The notes: generated by a model from the letters alone, not told the origin. A DNA stretch of 64,000 nt from Rothia sp. SD9660Na (GCF_030064065.1 NZ_CP125946.1:1488001-1552000), one strand, 5' to 3'. Shown: positions 17,212-28,061, numbered from the stretch's first letter. Made by a program: numbers and translations.

Positions 17212-18452
17212 GCCAGTGCCCCCTCGCAGTTGAGAAGGGTCTCAGGGGCGTAGCCAGCACGAATAAACTTCTCAGGCGAAGGCACCTCAGAAGCAACGCA
17301 TACCAGCTGATCGCCTTCTCGTCTAAACAGTGTGCTGGTTTCGATCACCCCGTTTTCGACCCTGTTGCCAACGGCAAGAATCTCTCGCACCTGCCGTTTG
17401 CCCCGCAGATTACGGTCGCAGTGAACCACTAAATCAAAGCAAGAAGCCACGGTGGGGACGACAAACGAACTCGAAATGTTGTCACCAGCCAAGAGGGGAA
17501 GGGTGCACATCTTCGTGATTGCATCGCGAGCTGAGTTAGCGTGGATAGTGCAAAGGCCCGGGAGCCCGGAATTGAGCGCAATGAGCATATCGAGAGACTC
17601 GGCTTCGCGCACCTCACCAATGATGAGGCGGTCGGGTCTCATGCGCAAAGCCTCTTTCACTAGCCGCCGGAGAGGAATCTCGCCGTTACCTTCCAGATTG
17701 GGCTGACGGCACTGCAAATTCACAACATCGCGGAGGGGAATCTTGAGCTCAAAAATCTCCTCGCAGGTAATAACGCGCTCCCGCATGCCAATAGACGCTG
17801 ATAAACAATTCAGCATGGTGGTCTTTCCCGCCTGCGTAGCTCCAGATACGAGACAATTTAGCCCACTCGCAACAGCTGCATCTAAAAATTTTGCTGCATC
17901 CAGGCTGAGCGACCCCAGCTTAACCAAATCGCTCAAGCGAGTTGCTCGCGCAATAAACTTACGGATATTGATGGCCCAATGACGGCGGGTAACATCTGGA
18001 ATGGCTACATGGAGCCTAGAACCGTCCGGCAAGGAACTATCGACAAAAGGTGTGCTCAAATCAAGTCGTCGCCCCGAGGTCTTGAGCATACGCTCTACCA
18101 GCGCACGAACCTGCTCCTCGCTCAAGGTAAGCCCGGTGAGCTCAGACTCTCCAGCACGAGCCACAAAAATCTCGTCCGGAGCGTTAATCCAAATCTCTTC
18201 AACAGAGCTATCGTCAAGATACTGCTGAATCTCACCAAAGCCGCATACCTTGTCGAAAAGGGAGCTAATCAGGGAGTCAGCGTTCTCAAGTCGCGGTACT
18301 ACGCCCCGTAGCATCTGGCGCTCGTACTCAGCGATGGCCTGTTGGATAAGCTCCTTAGCTTCCACCTGCTGTACGAGCGGGTCGATGCTGCTTCGGCGAA
18401 TCAAGTCGCGCACGTCTGCTTCAACTAGCTCTTCTGCTTGCACTGTAGACAT
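17208..18452 (-). CDS. tadA: Flp pilus assembly ATPase TadA/CpaF
   Basis: A 414-residue secretion ATPase of the TadA/CpaF branch that powers pilus assembly and possibly retraction. Walker A SGATQAGKTT is at about residues 203-212. An Asp-box-like CEEIFELKI follows, then Walker B RLIIGEVRE at about 275-283 and a His-box CTIHANSARD at about 301-310. An N-terminal domain with DSSVEEIWINAPDEIFV is typical of CpaF. It heads the operon, with GGGGGAC as the binding site before ATG. It is cytoplasmic at the membrane. Confidence 0.93.
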   Translation of the reverse strand: MSTVQAEELVEADVRDLIRRSSIDPLVQQVEAKELIQQAIAEYERQMLRGVVPRLENADSLISSLFDKVCGFGEIQQYLDDSSVEEIWINAPDEIFVARAGESELTGLTLSEEQVRALVERMLKTSGRRLDLSTPFVDSSLPDGSRLHVAIPDVTRRHWAINIRKFIARATRLSDLVKLGSLSLDAAKFLDAAVASGLNCLVSGATQAGKTTMLNCLSASIGMRERVITCEEIFELKIPLRDVVNLQCRQPNLEGNGEIPLRRLVKEALRMRPDRLIIGEVREAESLDMLIALNSGLPGLCTIHANSARDAITKMCTLPLLAGDNISSSFVVPTVASCFDLVVHCDRNLRGKRQVREILAVGNRVENGVIETSTLFRREGDQLVCVASEVPSPEKFIRAGYAPETLLNCEGALA

Positions 18453-18693
18453 CTGTCCCCCTTACGCTCCATTGCAATCAGTCGATGAATTACCAAACAA
18501 GATACAGCTGATTAGGCAAAACAATCAAACACCCCAGGGCCAATCTGTGGATAACCGTGCCCCGCCCACCCTTACCCCACCAACAAGAATGCAGTGAAGT
18601 TGCGCCTGACAAGCCATAACACATAAAGGCTAGAGTTTTTCCACAGCACCTCAAACCTACTACGGATAAACGTAATGTTTTGACACACAACTA

Positions 18694-18709
18694 GTTACTG
18701 ACTAGTAAC
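18694..18709. promoter_or_regulatory. Inverted repeat upstream of the tad operon
   Basis: GTTACT-GACT-AGTAAC forms a short perfect inverted repeat inside a 315-base intergenic region (18453-18767) that must contain the tad promoter. ACTAGTTA and ACTAGTAA are also direct repeats here. An operator function is inference. Nothing else gene-like is seen in the region except the terminator beside it. Confidence 0.35.
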
Positions 18710-18715
18710 AACGCA

Positions 18716-18754
18716 CAAAAATGCCCACAAGCTATCTAGCTTGTGGGCATTTTT
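18716..18754. terminator. Strong bidirectional terminator
   Basis: A perfect 13-bp stem, ATGCCCACAAGCT (18721-18733) with AGCTTGTGGGCAT (18738-18750) and loop ATCT, is flanked by AAAA on the left and TTTT on the right. It lies 13 bases after the stop of the minus-strand ABC transporter gene and ends that operon. Confidence 0.92.
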
Positions 18755-18767
18755 GGGGAAGGCTTCC

Positions 18768-19544
18768 TTAGTGGGATTTTGCCCTCATGAATTCAATCGC
18801 TTCGTCAATAGGGCCATCGAACTGCTTAGAGCCGTGGTCCAGGACTACTCCGCGTTCACAGATCTTTGCCACCAAATCAAGGTCATGGCTCACCACAACC
18901 AGGGTTTTCCCCTCAGCGCTCAGATCTCGAATCTTAGCGATACATTTCTTCTGGAAAGGTTCATCACCCACAGCCAGAATCTCATCCACTAAGAAAATCT
19001 CCGGATCAGTATGAACAGCTACAGCAAAAGCCAGTCGCAGGTACATACCCGACGAATAGAACTTAACCTCGGTATCGATAAAGTTGCCAATTTCAGAGAA
19101 TTCAACAATTTCATCAAATTTTGCTTCAATCTGCTCCTTGCTCATCCCAAGGATGGCAGCGTTCAGGTATACGTTGTCACGCCCAGTCAAATCGGGGTGG
19201 AAACCTGCTCCGACCTCGATAAGCCCAGCGATGCGTCCGCCGGTCAATACCCTGCCCTCATCCGGGTGCATCACACCCGAAATCAGCTTGAGCAGGGTAG
19301 ATTTACCCGAACCGTTATAGCCAAGTAGGGCAACACGCTCGCCTTCGCGAATATCTAGAGAAACCCCGTTGAGAGCATTGAACTTCTCGTTCAAATCCCC
19401 CTTACGGCCCTTCATCAGCCAGACAAAGGCCTCCTTCATCGACCGAGTATGGCGCAGTACAAAGCGCTTTACCAAAGACTCAACCTTAATGACCACAGGA
19501 GCATTATCTGCCACGGGTGGTAAATCAAACTTCTTGATATCCAC
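18768..19544 (-). CDS. Polysaccharide ABC exporter ATP-binding protein (Wzt/TagH type)
   Basis: A 258-residue ATPase. Walker A GYNGSGKS is at about residues 75-82, the signature is YSSGMYLRLAFAVAVH and Walker B is IFLVDEILAVGD. The N-terminal VKRFVLRHTRSMKEAFVW is typical of O-antigen/teichoic-acid/galactan exporters. It lacks the extra C-terminal carbohydrate-binding domain of some Wzt proteins. It lies five bases after the permease gene and follows glf and a GlfT2 homologue. It most likely powers export of a galactofuranose polymer on a lipid carrier, like the mycobacterial Rv3781/Rv3783 pair. Confidence 0.9.
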   Translation of the reverse strand: MDIKKFDLPPVADNAPVVIKVESLVKRFVLRHTRSMKEAFVWLMKGRKGDLNEKFNALNGVSLDIREGERVALLGYNGSGKSTLLKLISGVMHPDEGRVLTGGRIAGLIEVGAGFHPDLTGRDNVYLNAAILGMSKEQIEAKFDEIVEFSEIGNFIDTEVKFYSSGMYLRLAFAVAVHTDPEIFLVDEILAVGDEPFQKKCIAKIRDLSAEGKTLVVVSHDLDLVAKICERGVVLDHGSKQFDGPIDEAIEFMRAKSH

Positions 19545-19549
19545 GTAAA

Positions 19550-20431
19550 TCAGAGCTCCTGGGCGAAGTTACCCTCTAGCTTACGGAAGAGTAAGTCACC
19601 GAGGAACAGGGTCACGAGAGAAACGCCTAGGGCAACAGGTACCCACAGGCTAAGAAGGTGCGGAGGGATGTGAGATACCGGCAGTGCAGCAGATTCAGCT
19701 GAAAGGGTAGGCATCCAGAAAGCATAGTGGAAGAGCTCAACAGCCACAGTGAGCGGGTTCATCATGTACACGTTCATTACCCAGGGGTAAAGGGTATCGC
19801 GCACCATGGTCCACGAGTACAGAACCGGTGAGAACCAGGTAGCAACCATCAGGAGCATATCCACAATATTCTCAGAATCGCGGAAGAAGACGTTCGCTAC
19901 ACCGAAGATGAGGCCCAAGCCAGCCGAAAAGATCATCACGATAATCATGGCGACCAGAGCCGCTCCCAGCTGCTTCAAATCAGGGCTCCAGCCAGCTACG
20001 AAACACGCGCCAAGAAGCACCAGAATCTGAGGAAGGAAATGGATAAGAGCCACCCAAATCGTTGAAACCGAGAACAGTTCACGAGGTAGATAAATCTTCT
20101 TGATGAGTGCCCCGTTAACTACCATGGCTTTAGCCCCGTTACTAAACCCTTCAGAGAAGAAGTTAATAACGATCATTCCAGAGAATAGATAGATGGCGTA
20201 GTTCTGCATACCGCGTTCTAGCCCCAAGAAAAGGCCTAAGGCGATATAGAAGACGGCGAACTGCACCCCAGGCTTGATATAGGACCAGAGAATACCGAGC
20301 ACCGAACCCCGGTACCTTACCTGTATCTCCTTATCAACCAGGAGTTTCAGTAAAAATCTGTTAGCAAAAACATCCCGTAGCCCACGGCCCTTACCGGGGG
20401 CTACGAGTTGTTTATTCATCGAATCATTCAT
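19550..20431 (-). CDS. Polysaccharide ABC exporter permease (Wzm/TagG type)
   Basis: A 293-residue ABC-2 type permease with about six membrane helices. FLLKLLVDKEIQVRYRGSVLG and SYIKPGVQFAVFY near the N-terminus are characteristic of Wzm/TagG/Rv3783 permeases. I start it at the ATG at 20431, which overlaps the upstream stop codon as ATGA; a longer frame from 20476 would overlap the glycosyltransferase by 49 bases. It is the membrane partner of the downstream ATPase. Confidence 0.88.
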   Translation of the reverse strand: MNDSMNKQLVAPGKGRGLRDVFANRFLLKLLVDKEIQVRYRGSVLGILWSYIKPGVQFAVFYIALGLFLGLERGMQNYAIYLFSGMIVINFFSEGFSNGAKAMVVNGALIKKIYLPRELFSVSTIWVALIHFLPQILVLLGACFVAGWSPDLKQLGAALVAMIIVMIFSAGLGLIFGVANVFFRDSENIVDMLLMVATWFSPVLYSWTMVRDTLYPWVMNVYMMNPLTVAVELFHYAFWMPTLSAESAALPVSHIPPHLLSLWVPVALGVSLVTLFLGDLLFRKLEGNFAQEL

Positions 20432-22431
20432 CGAGTAAGTTCTGACTCCGTATGCTTGTCGAAGGTCTTCTTCCACTCTTCAATAGAAGAAATACGCTCT
20501 GCGGCCTCGGCGTATTGCTTGCGCAGGGTAGTCCATTCACGCAGAATCTGAGCGGTCAGTTTAGATGACTCGACGAGCTTTGAACGGAGCTGTTCTGGGT
20601 CACGGCGATACCACGAAACTGCAGTACCTTCAGCGTTTGACACCAGTGCCGAATCATACTGGGACATGCGCCACCAGCGGTTGTCCTGGTGAGCAATATG
20701 AGCCTGAGGGTTCTGCTTATACTCATCGCGCACAGGCTTGACCAGTTGCTTAGTGACAGTCTTCAAGGCCCAGGGAGCAAGAGTACGGTAAGACGGAGCA
20801 GCAAAACCACGGCCGTTGCGAGGGGGCTTTGCCATCCGCGGCTCAGGGAAGGACTCGACGTCTTCCTTGAACTGGGCGTCAGTATACTCCTTAGTCAAAG
20901 CACGGATTTCCGGCAGACGCTGGGCAAGGAGGTCATGTAGCTGATCAGGGCCCGCAAGGACGTCCTTCAGCGCCATAATGCGACCGTGCTCGGTAAAGTA
21001 CTGCATCGAGATAAGGTGCTTGACGTCTGCATAGAGCGACTCACGTAGCAGGCGTCCGCCTCGCTCGTAGGGTGAGTGAATCAGCGAAGCAATGATGCGG
21101 TTACGGATGTGGAAGTAAGCCTGCCAGCCTACAAGGTCGTCCTTATCAATCCACGATACGTGCCAAACAGCGGCACCGGGAAGTGAGACGGTGTGGTAGC
21201 CGGCCTTTTTCGCGCGCAGGCCGAATTCAACGTCATCCCACTTGATGAAGACGGGCAGTGACAGACCAATTTCACGAATGACCTGGGTAGGGATCAGGTC
21301 CATCCACCAGCCGTTGTAGTCCACATCAGTGCGGCGGTGTAGCCAAGGAGTGCTACGCAGGTTGGAGTGCAGGAAGTCATGACCCAGGGACTGGTCCTGG
21401 TGGGGCAGGTCAGGCTGGAAACGATAGGTGTTGACGACCTCACCGAAGGTGTGCAGAACGGTACGGTTGTACAGATCAAACATGTGGCCGCCTACGATAG
21501 TAGGCTTACGGCACATATCAGCAAAGGTGAGCAGTCGGATAATAGATTCCGGCTCAACAACCACGTCATCATCGAGCAGCAGGGCGTAGTCAGAACCGTT
21601 TTCTACAGCCTCGTACATACCGCGGGCGAAGCCACCTGACCCACCCAGATTTGCCTGGTTAATAATACGAAGCTTGCCCTGCAAGGTAGCAGCAACTTCT
21701 TCAAAGTCAGGCTCGTCCTGGAGCTTCTGAGAGCCCTGGTCGACGATGAGAACTTCTTGCAGGTGCTCTAGAACCTCGGGGTTAGCGGCCAGAGAACGCA
21801 GGTTATTCAGACAGAATTCCTGCTTGTTCATGGTGGTGATTTCCAGGGTGATGCGACCGGGAGCCTTGCCGTTATCGGCGCCCTGCCACTCTGCTGATTC
21901 CAGCACCAGAGATTCAGCGCCAGCGGCGAGTTCGAACCAGTACCAGCCGCCATCGCCGAAGGGCTTCAGCGAGAGGTCAAACTGGGTGGTGGCTGCACCT
22001 TCTACGCGCTTAGAGTCTACACGCTGCAGCGAGCCACGAGCGTTTGACTTATACACGATGACGGTGCCTTCGCCGTGAGTCTGGATATGCAGGCGGACGG
22101 AGGTCAGATTAGTCCATCGCTTCCAGTAGGATGCGGGGAAGGCGTTGAAGTAGGTGCCAAAGGAGAGGCGGGTACCGGGGCGCACGAGGGTGGAGCGACG
22201 ACCGATGAAGTCTTCAGTGTGTGCTTCGTTCGCTGAACCGCCGCTGCTCTTGACCGGAGCTTTCTCGTCCTTCAAAGAGTCGTTCTGGCTTAAGGCACCG
22301 TTCATGGTGGAGAGCTGCACGCCGGTTGCGATACCCGAATCGACGTAAAGAGATACGGTGTCCATCTGAGCGCGTTCAGGGAAGATAACACGCTGCAGGG
22401 TTTTCATAGGGGTCTCTTGGGTGTTCTGCAT
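20428..22431 (-). CDS. glfT2: GlfT2-like galactofuranosyltransferase
   Basis: A 667-residue glycosyltransferase closely resembling mycobacterial GlfT2, which polymerises the galactan with alternating beta-1,5 and beta-1,6 linkages. An N-terminal beta-rich domain carries SFGTYFNAFPASYWKRWT. The GT-A domain has NLGGSGGFARGMYEA, the metal-binding LLLDDDVVVEP, and the catalytic region DVDYNGWWMDLIP and FIKWDDVEFGLRAK, with histidine in AAVWHVSW. A helical C-terminal region follows. It lies five bases after glf. The polymer in this organism is probably a galactofuranan of the wall; no arabinan or mycolate genes are seen here. The exact linkage is not known. Confidence 0.9.
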   Translation of the reverse strand: MQNTQETPMKTLQRVIFPERAQMDTVSLYVDSGIATGVQLSTMNGALSQNDSLKDEKAPVKSSGGSANEAHTEDFIGRRSTLVRPGTRLSFGTYFNAFPASYWKRWTNLTSVRLHIQTHGEGTVIVYKSNARGSLQRVDSKRVEGAATTQFDLSLKPFGDGGWYWFELAAGAESLVLESAEWQGADNGKAPGRITLEITTMNKQEFCLNNLRSLAANPEVLEHLQEVLIVDQGSQKLQDEPDFEEVAATLQGKLRIINQANLGGSGGFARGMYEAVENGSDYALLLDDDVVVEPESIIRLLTFADMCRKPTIVGGHMFDLYNRTVLHTFGEVVNTYRFQPDLPHQDQSLGHDFLHSNLRSTPWLHRRTDVDYNGWWMDLIPTQVIREIGLSLPVFIKWDDVEFGLRAKKAGYHTVSLPGAAVWHVSWIDKDDLVGWQAYFHIRNRIIASLIHSPYERGGRLLRESLYADVKHLISMQYFTEHGRIMALKDVLAGPDQLHDLLAQRLPEIRALTKEYTDAQFKEDVESFPEPRMAKPPRNGRGFAAPSYRTLAPWALKTVTKQLVKPVRDEYKQNPQAHIAHQDNRWWRMSQYDSALVSNAEGTAVSWYRRDPEQLRSKLVESSKLTAQILREWTTLRKQYAEAAERISSIEEWKKTFDKHTESELTR

Positions 22432-22436
22432 AAGTT

Positions 22437-23624
<1,188 letters not shown>

Positions 23625-23712
23625 TTAACATACTCCTTGTTAGGGGTTGCACAGCTATCGTGGGGAGTCTGGCAACCGTGCTCTGCTACTACAGCGTAGA
23701 AGCTTAACTTCG

Positions 23713-23740
23713 GTGTGTTCCTTGCGCGCAAGGTAAACAC
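23713..23740. promoter_or_regulatory. 28-bp imperfect palindrome in the glf/ATPase intergenic region
   Basis: The perfect core CCTTGCGCGCAAGG (23720-23733) is flanked by GGTGTGT... and ...AAACAC arms, giving 12 of 14 complementary pairs across 23713-23740. It lies 89-116 bases upstream of glf and about 210 bases upstream of the plus-strand ATPase gene. A dimeric regulator site is inferred. The remaining intergenic bases (23625-23950) show no further gene. Confidence 0.5.
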
Positions 23741-23950
23741 AGTTAATAACAAAAGTACCGGATATAGTCGGCTACTACCCGCTAACAGGCTGTAAAGATC
23801 GTGTGATTATTCCCCGGTCTTCCACTGCACTAGTGCTGTGTGAAGAGGAACCTCAACTTTTTTCGCGGAAAGACAGAAAAACAATGGTGAGAGTTTGTTT
23901 TTCAGTTTTGTGCCCTTGCAATGGCAGGTCTCCAGGACTTAGGTGGCGTT

Positions 23951-26900
23951 ATGAAGCTTTTAGTGCGCGTCCAGCAGCCACCGGCGGGATCTTACCGAAC
24001 AGTGGAGTTTGATTATTCGCCCGGCACAACTGGAGTAGATATCCACCGAGAACTCTCTAATGTGTGGGGTAGCGATAATTTCAGCTGGGGTATTCAGGGG
24101 CAAGATATCAGGGAGCTTATTCCCGGCCAGCCTCCCTGGACTAGTGGTGCACAGCTCGCAGTCTTGCCCCTTGCACCTCATGCAACCGTTCTTCCTTTCC
24201 CAGATGGAAGGGCCCTGTTTACCTTACGTGTGGTGCACGGGCCAGATTCTCATTCTCAGTTTCCTCTATCTCGAGGTAGCTGGGAAATTGGTAGGCAGGC
24301 CTCCCTGCTCACAATTGACGACCCAGCGCTTGCACCGATTGAGGGCTTCCTAGAGGTGACGGCTAGCGGCGTGTATTTCTCGAATGAGGGCTCCCACCGC
24401 AAACTTGAGGTAGGGGAAAAATTTATTCTGGGCAGGAGCGTCCTTGTGCTTGACCAGTATGAGTACCGCGCTCCCCTCTTTCGTGACCCGGTAGTTCAAG
24501 ACATTGATGTTCCCGCTCCTAAGTCCAAGTTGCTACTGGTAGCAACGATGGTTCTACCTCTCATTGTGGGCCTTCTGATTGCCTGGTTGACCCAGCTGTG
24601 GCTTGTTCTTCTCATGGCCTGTGGGTCCTCACTCTTAATGGGACTTCATGCTTTTTCTCAGGGGCGCGAAAGATCCTCTGTGCGCCGTCAGATAACACAG
24701 CTTGCTCGGGAGGAAGAGGACGCTATAGCCCGCTACCGCGGGGCTGACCAGATCCATGCTGATACAGGCCTTGTGATAGGACGCGGCACCCGGCCTGTGC
24801 GGGTTAGGGGCAAGCAGCGTGAGTTAGAGCGCCTCCCTGAAGTCCAAGGAGCCCCTTATGTCATAAGCGTAGAAGAACTCGCGCCCCTAGTCTCTGGGCT
24901 TCCTCTTTCGACCCAGCGTTTAGCCCTCTGCCAGCTCTTCGCTCAGAATCAGCCGGTCTACCTTCTTGTTCAGGAGCAGGAGGCTACTTGGTTTTTGCGT
25001 CTCATTGACCCGCTTCTTGCAGCAGCAAATGCGTGCACGGTGTCTCTTGCAGATCTCAGTAGTTTAGAAACAGGTTTTTTGGTGTGCTCCTATCTGCCGC
25101 CGTCCTTACCTCCGCAGCTTCTCCCCTTTCCCTTAGCCAACAAAGAGCATTATAAAGAGCCTGCAGAGCTCTTTTCTCAGTCAACTAGCTGGTGCGACAT
25201 CGTTTTAGACGGAATCAGCGAAGAGCGTTACTGTGCTCTCCTGGCGAGTTGGGGAAGAGTCACTACATCCTCTCTTCTCCAGAGATTTAGCGTTACAGCA
25301 ACGAATACTTCTCAACTACCTGCTTATGCTCTCCCTGAGCTGCCGGAGGGTAACCAGCCGGGGAATCTATGGGCAGAAGAGATCTTCCTGCATGCGGGGC
25401 TAGCCTGTGAAAGTAACGATGACCTAGCACTCGGCCTAATGCATCATGGCCCGCATTTTCTCTGTGCAGGGACTACAGGTTCAGGCAAGTCCCAGCTTCT
25501 TCGTTCCCTGCTATGGTCTGCTGCCCTCAGCTACCCGCCTCAACGTCTTTCCTTCGTCCTCATAGATTTCAAAGGTGGTGCAGGTTTAGGCCCTCTAGCG
25601 TCTCTACCCCATTGTGTTTCGCTCATCTCTGACCTTGACGCGTCTCAGTTAATGCGCACTATGAAGTTTTTGCGGGCAGATCTTACCCACCGCAAGCAGG
25701 TCTGGAAGCAGCTCGGCGTCAGTTCCTATGACGATTACATCGGCCTCTGCAGAAACACCCGCACAGCGCCCGATTTTCCGGAGCTGATTATCTGCATCGA
25801 TGAGTTTCGCATGCTTGTCGATGATTACCCAGACATCATGAGCGAAATGATGAAGATAGCTACGATTGGCAGATCGCTGGGTTACCACCTCGTCCTAGCT
25901 ACCCAGCGCCCGCAGGGAGCAATTTCTCCCGATATCAGGGCAAATATCTCAACGGTGATGTGCCTTAGAGTAAGTTCTGCCCAAGAATCTTTCAACGTTC
26001 TAGGCTCGGAAGAAGCTTCTCGTATCTCTTCCCGTTTCCCGGGGCGGGGCCTTCTACGGAGTGCAGATAATGAGATGGTTGAATTTCAAGCTCCTTTAAT
26101 CACGGGGCTGTACAGGCAAGAGCCCCAAGGGCGATGCCGGGCACGTTTTGTGCTCGATCTGCCTGGCTCTCAGGAGCCCACCAGTTGTCAGGCTCTGAGC
26201 GATGCAGAACTCGATGCCACCAATACGGCTATCTACCAGGCCTACCGGGCTGCACATCAGCTACCGACCTACCAGCCGATTCCGGCATCACTCTCAGCTC
26301 CTTACCATGCGGATTTGCCGGAGTCTGCTGGCCCCTTTGCCTTATTGCTCGGTCAGTACGAGATAGCAGAACTAGGGTTTCAAGCCCCCTTTATCTGGTC
26401 GGCGGAGGATGGCCCGATTTTAGTACAGGGAGGCAGCAATGAGTGGATACCTGCGCTTCGGTCAACCCTCCTTCAAGCTCTCGCTCAAGGGTACGCCGTA
26501 TTATGTCTTACGCCATCAGAACAGCGCGCACGAGAGATACGCAGCTGGGGCAAGGAATACGCAGAACAGTTTGACGTCTTTACCTACCAGGATTCCAACT
26601 ATCTTCAGCACCTTCTAGCCTGCTGCGTAGAAGTCCCGGGACCGGGCCAACTCCTCGTCATAGATACGCTAGAAACACTGCTAGATACGCTCCAACGGTA
26701 CCCGGCTGCAGAAGCTCATCTGCAGCAGATTCTCAACTTGGGTGATCGTCCAACAGTTCAGGTTTTCTGCACTTCAGTAACAGGTGTACGAGGTAAGTAC
26801 CAGCACATCTTTGAGCACACCTTTATGACTCGAGCAGCTGTTGAGAATGACCCTCTCCGTACCCACACTAGGGATTACACCCTGCCGGGCAGCGGGCAGT

Positions 26901-27712
26901 TTGCGATAGAAGGAAAGGTTATCTATGACGCATCAGAAGGAAAAGTACAGGCAGGCACACTTGCTTGGACAGAGCTCAGCGCTCCGCTAGCTAGCCCAAA
27001 GACCGGTGCTCAGCAAGGCCCTAACCACCTGTTAAGCGGCTCCCACCGATACTGGCTTTCCTGGCGTCCGCTCCCCTTGTGTTCCCCGGTCAGTGCCCTC
27101 CCGTCAGCAGCCAAGCCCCACGCCGGCGCGCTCGCCTGCGGAGTGCTCAGGGACGGCTCGGTAGCCTTTACCCCGCCTTTGCGAGGTGGATTTATCAGCG
27201 TCAGCGGCCCGAGGGGATCCGGAAAAACGAGCCTACTTAAGACCCTCGTCCAAGCTAACCCTGAGCATTTCTTCATTGTTATTTCCTCAGATACCGGCAC
27301 CGCAGCAGAAGATATCAGTCAAGCTCTTGCACGGGGCGAGAACCTGGGACTCCGCCCCATTCTGCTCATCGACGACCTTGATAAACTCAGCCACGATATA
27401 CAGCAGACGATACTGGCCCAAAAAGAAAAGTTTGGGTCTGTTGTCGTGACCTACACACCCTGGCCACGGTGGAGTAGCTCACCGATTCTTGCTGCCCTCA
27501 GCGGTACCTCTACGGGTATCGTCCTTACCCCGCATAGCTCCGCAGATATGTCCTTCTACCCGGGCGTGCTTCTCCCCCTTGACCTTAAAACTTACGGTCA
27601 GCTCCCGGCAGGGCGAGGAGTCATGATTGATCATGCAACTGTTACGGCTTTTCAGGCAGCCTTACCCGATGAACAGGCTACCGGGATAAGGGAGCCAGAT
27701 GTTCAAGAGTAG
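23951..27712 (+). CDS. FtsK/SpoIIIE-type ATPase resembling type VII secretion EssC/EccC
   Basis: A 1253-residue protein. Residues about 1-170 hold a ubiquitin-like/FHA-like region (PLSRGSWEIGRQ and LGRSVLVLDQ). Two membrane helices lie at about 193-235. ATPase domain 1 has Walker A GTTGSGKS at about 505, DFKGGAGL, and Walker B-like IICIDEF. Domain 2 appears degenerate (VQGGSNEW in place of the P-loop). Domain 3 has GPRGSGKT at about 1085 and LLIDDLDK. This order matches EssC/EccC of type VII secretion. The ATG at 23951 is chosen for its AGGTGG site; an ATG 30 bases earlier has none. No WXG100 substrate or other ESX gene is nearby. Confidence 0.85.
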   Translation: MKLLVRVQQPPAGSYRTVEFDYSPGTTGVDIHRELSNVWGSDNFSWGIQGQDIRELIPGQPPWTSGAQLAVLPLAPHATVLPFPDGRALFTLRVVHGPDSHSQFPLSRGSWEIGRQASLLTIDDPALAPIEGFLEVTASGVYFSNEGSHRKLEVGEKFILGRSVLVLDQYEYRAPLFRDPVVQDIDVPAPKSKLLLVATMVLPLIVGLLIAWLTQLWLVLLMACGSSLLMGLHAFSQGRERSSVRRQITQLAREEEDAIARYRGADQIHADTGLVIGRGTRPVRVRGKQRELERLPEVQGAPYVISVEELAPLVSGLPLSTQRLALCQLFAQNQPVYLLVQEQEATWFLRLIDPLLAAANACTVSLADLSSLETGFLVCSYLPPSLPPQLLPFPLANKEHYKEPAELFSQSTSWCDIVLDGISEERYCALLASWGRVTTSSLLQRFSVTATNTSQLPAYALPELPEGNQPGNLWAEEIFLHAGLACESNDDLALGLMHHGPHFLCAGTTGSGKSQLLRSLLWSAALSYPPQRLSFVLIDFKGGAGLGPLASLPHCVSLISDLDASQLMRTMKFLRADLTHRKQVWKQLGVSSYDDYIGLCRNTRTAPDFPELIICIDEFRMLVDDYPDIMSEMMKIATIGRSLGYHLVLATQRPQGAISPDIRANISTVMCLRVSSAQESFNVLGSEEASRISSRFPGRGLLRSADNEMVEFQAPLITGLYRQEPQGRCRARFVLDLPGSQEPTSCQALSDAELDATNTAIYQAYRAAHQLPTYQPIPASLSAPYHADLPESAGPFALLLGQYEIAELGFQAPFIWSAEDGPILVQGGSNEWIPALRSTLLQALAQGYAVLCLTPSEQRAREIRSWGKEYAEQFDVFTYQDSNYLQHLLACCVEVPGPGQLLVIDTLETLLDTLQRYPAAEAHLQQILNLGDRPTVQVFCTSVTGVRGKYQHIFEHTFMTRAAVENDPLRTHTRDYTLPGSGQFAIEGKVIYDASEGKVQAGTLAWTELSAPLASPKTGAQQGPNHLLSGSHRYWLSWRPLPLCSPVSALPSAAKPHAGALACGVLRDGSVAFTPPLRGGFISVSGPRGSGKTSLLKTLVQANPEHFFIVISSDTGTAAEDISQALARGENLGLRPILLIDDLDKLSHDIQQTILAQKEKFGSVVVTYTPWPRWSSSPILAALSGTSTGIVLTPHSSADMSFYPGVLLPLDLKTYGQLPAGRGVMIDHATVTAFQAALPDEQATGIREPDVQE

Positions 27713-28061
27713 AACGGGTAAAAAGTAGCAGAATGACAGCTCCGCTTATGCCTACCGTTACTAGCCCTACCAGGTAATCTCCGCCCAGAGTAGTTTGAAC
27801 GCCAATGATGACCGCAAAGAGTTGCCAGACAAGCACGAGAGGCTGTCCAAACCTCTGGGCCCGCCACACGGCAACAGCGCCCACAGCGAGAGCCAGGGCA
27901 ATAATGAAATAAAAGGAGGCAATAACTGACGCTCCCCCAATATCAGTAGAAGCGAAAGTCCCGATCAAAGCAGTAACCACTAGATACAGGGCCTGAAGGA
28001 GGCTCAGCCCAACCAAGATTTTCACGGGAATTGGAGGGGCTGAAACACTGGAAGAAGCCAC
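27678..28061 (-). CDS. Four-helix membrane protein of unknown function
   Basis: A 127-residue protein made almost entirely of four membrane helices (about residues 14-36, 44-66, 71-93 and 98-118) with short loops. No family motif is recognised. Its end overlaps the end of the convergent ATPase gene by 35 bases. It is monocistronic. A partner role for the ATPase is possible only by position. Confidence 0.65.
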   Translation of the reverse strand: MASSSVSAPPIPVKILVGLSLLQALYLVVTALIGTFASTDIGGASVIASFYFIIALALAVGAVAVWRAQRFGQPLVLVWQLFAVIIGVQTTLGGDYLVGLVTVGISGAVILLLFTRSTLEHLAPLSR

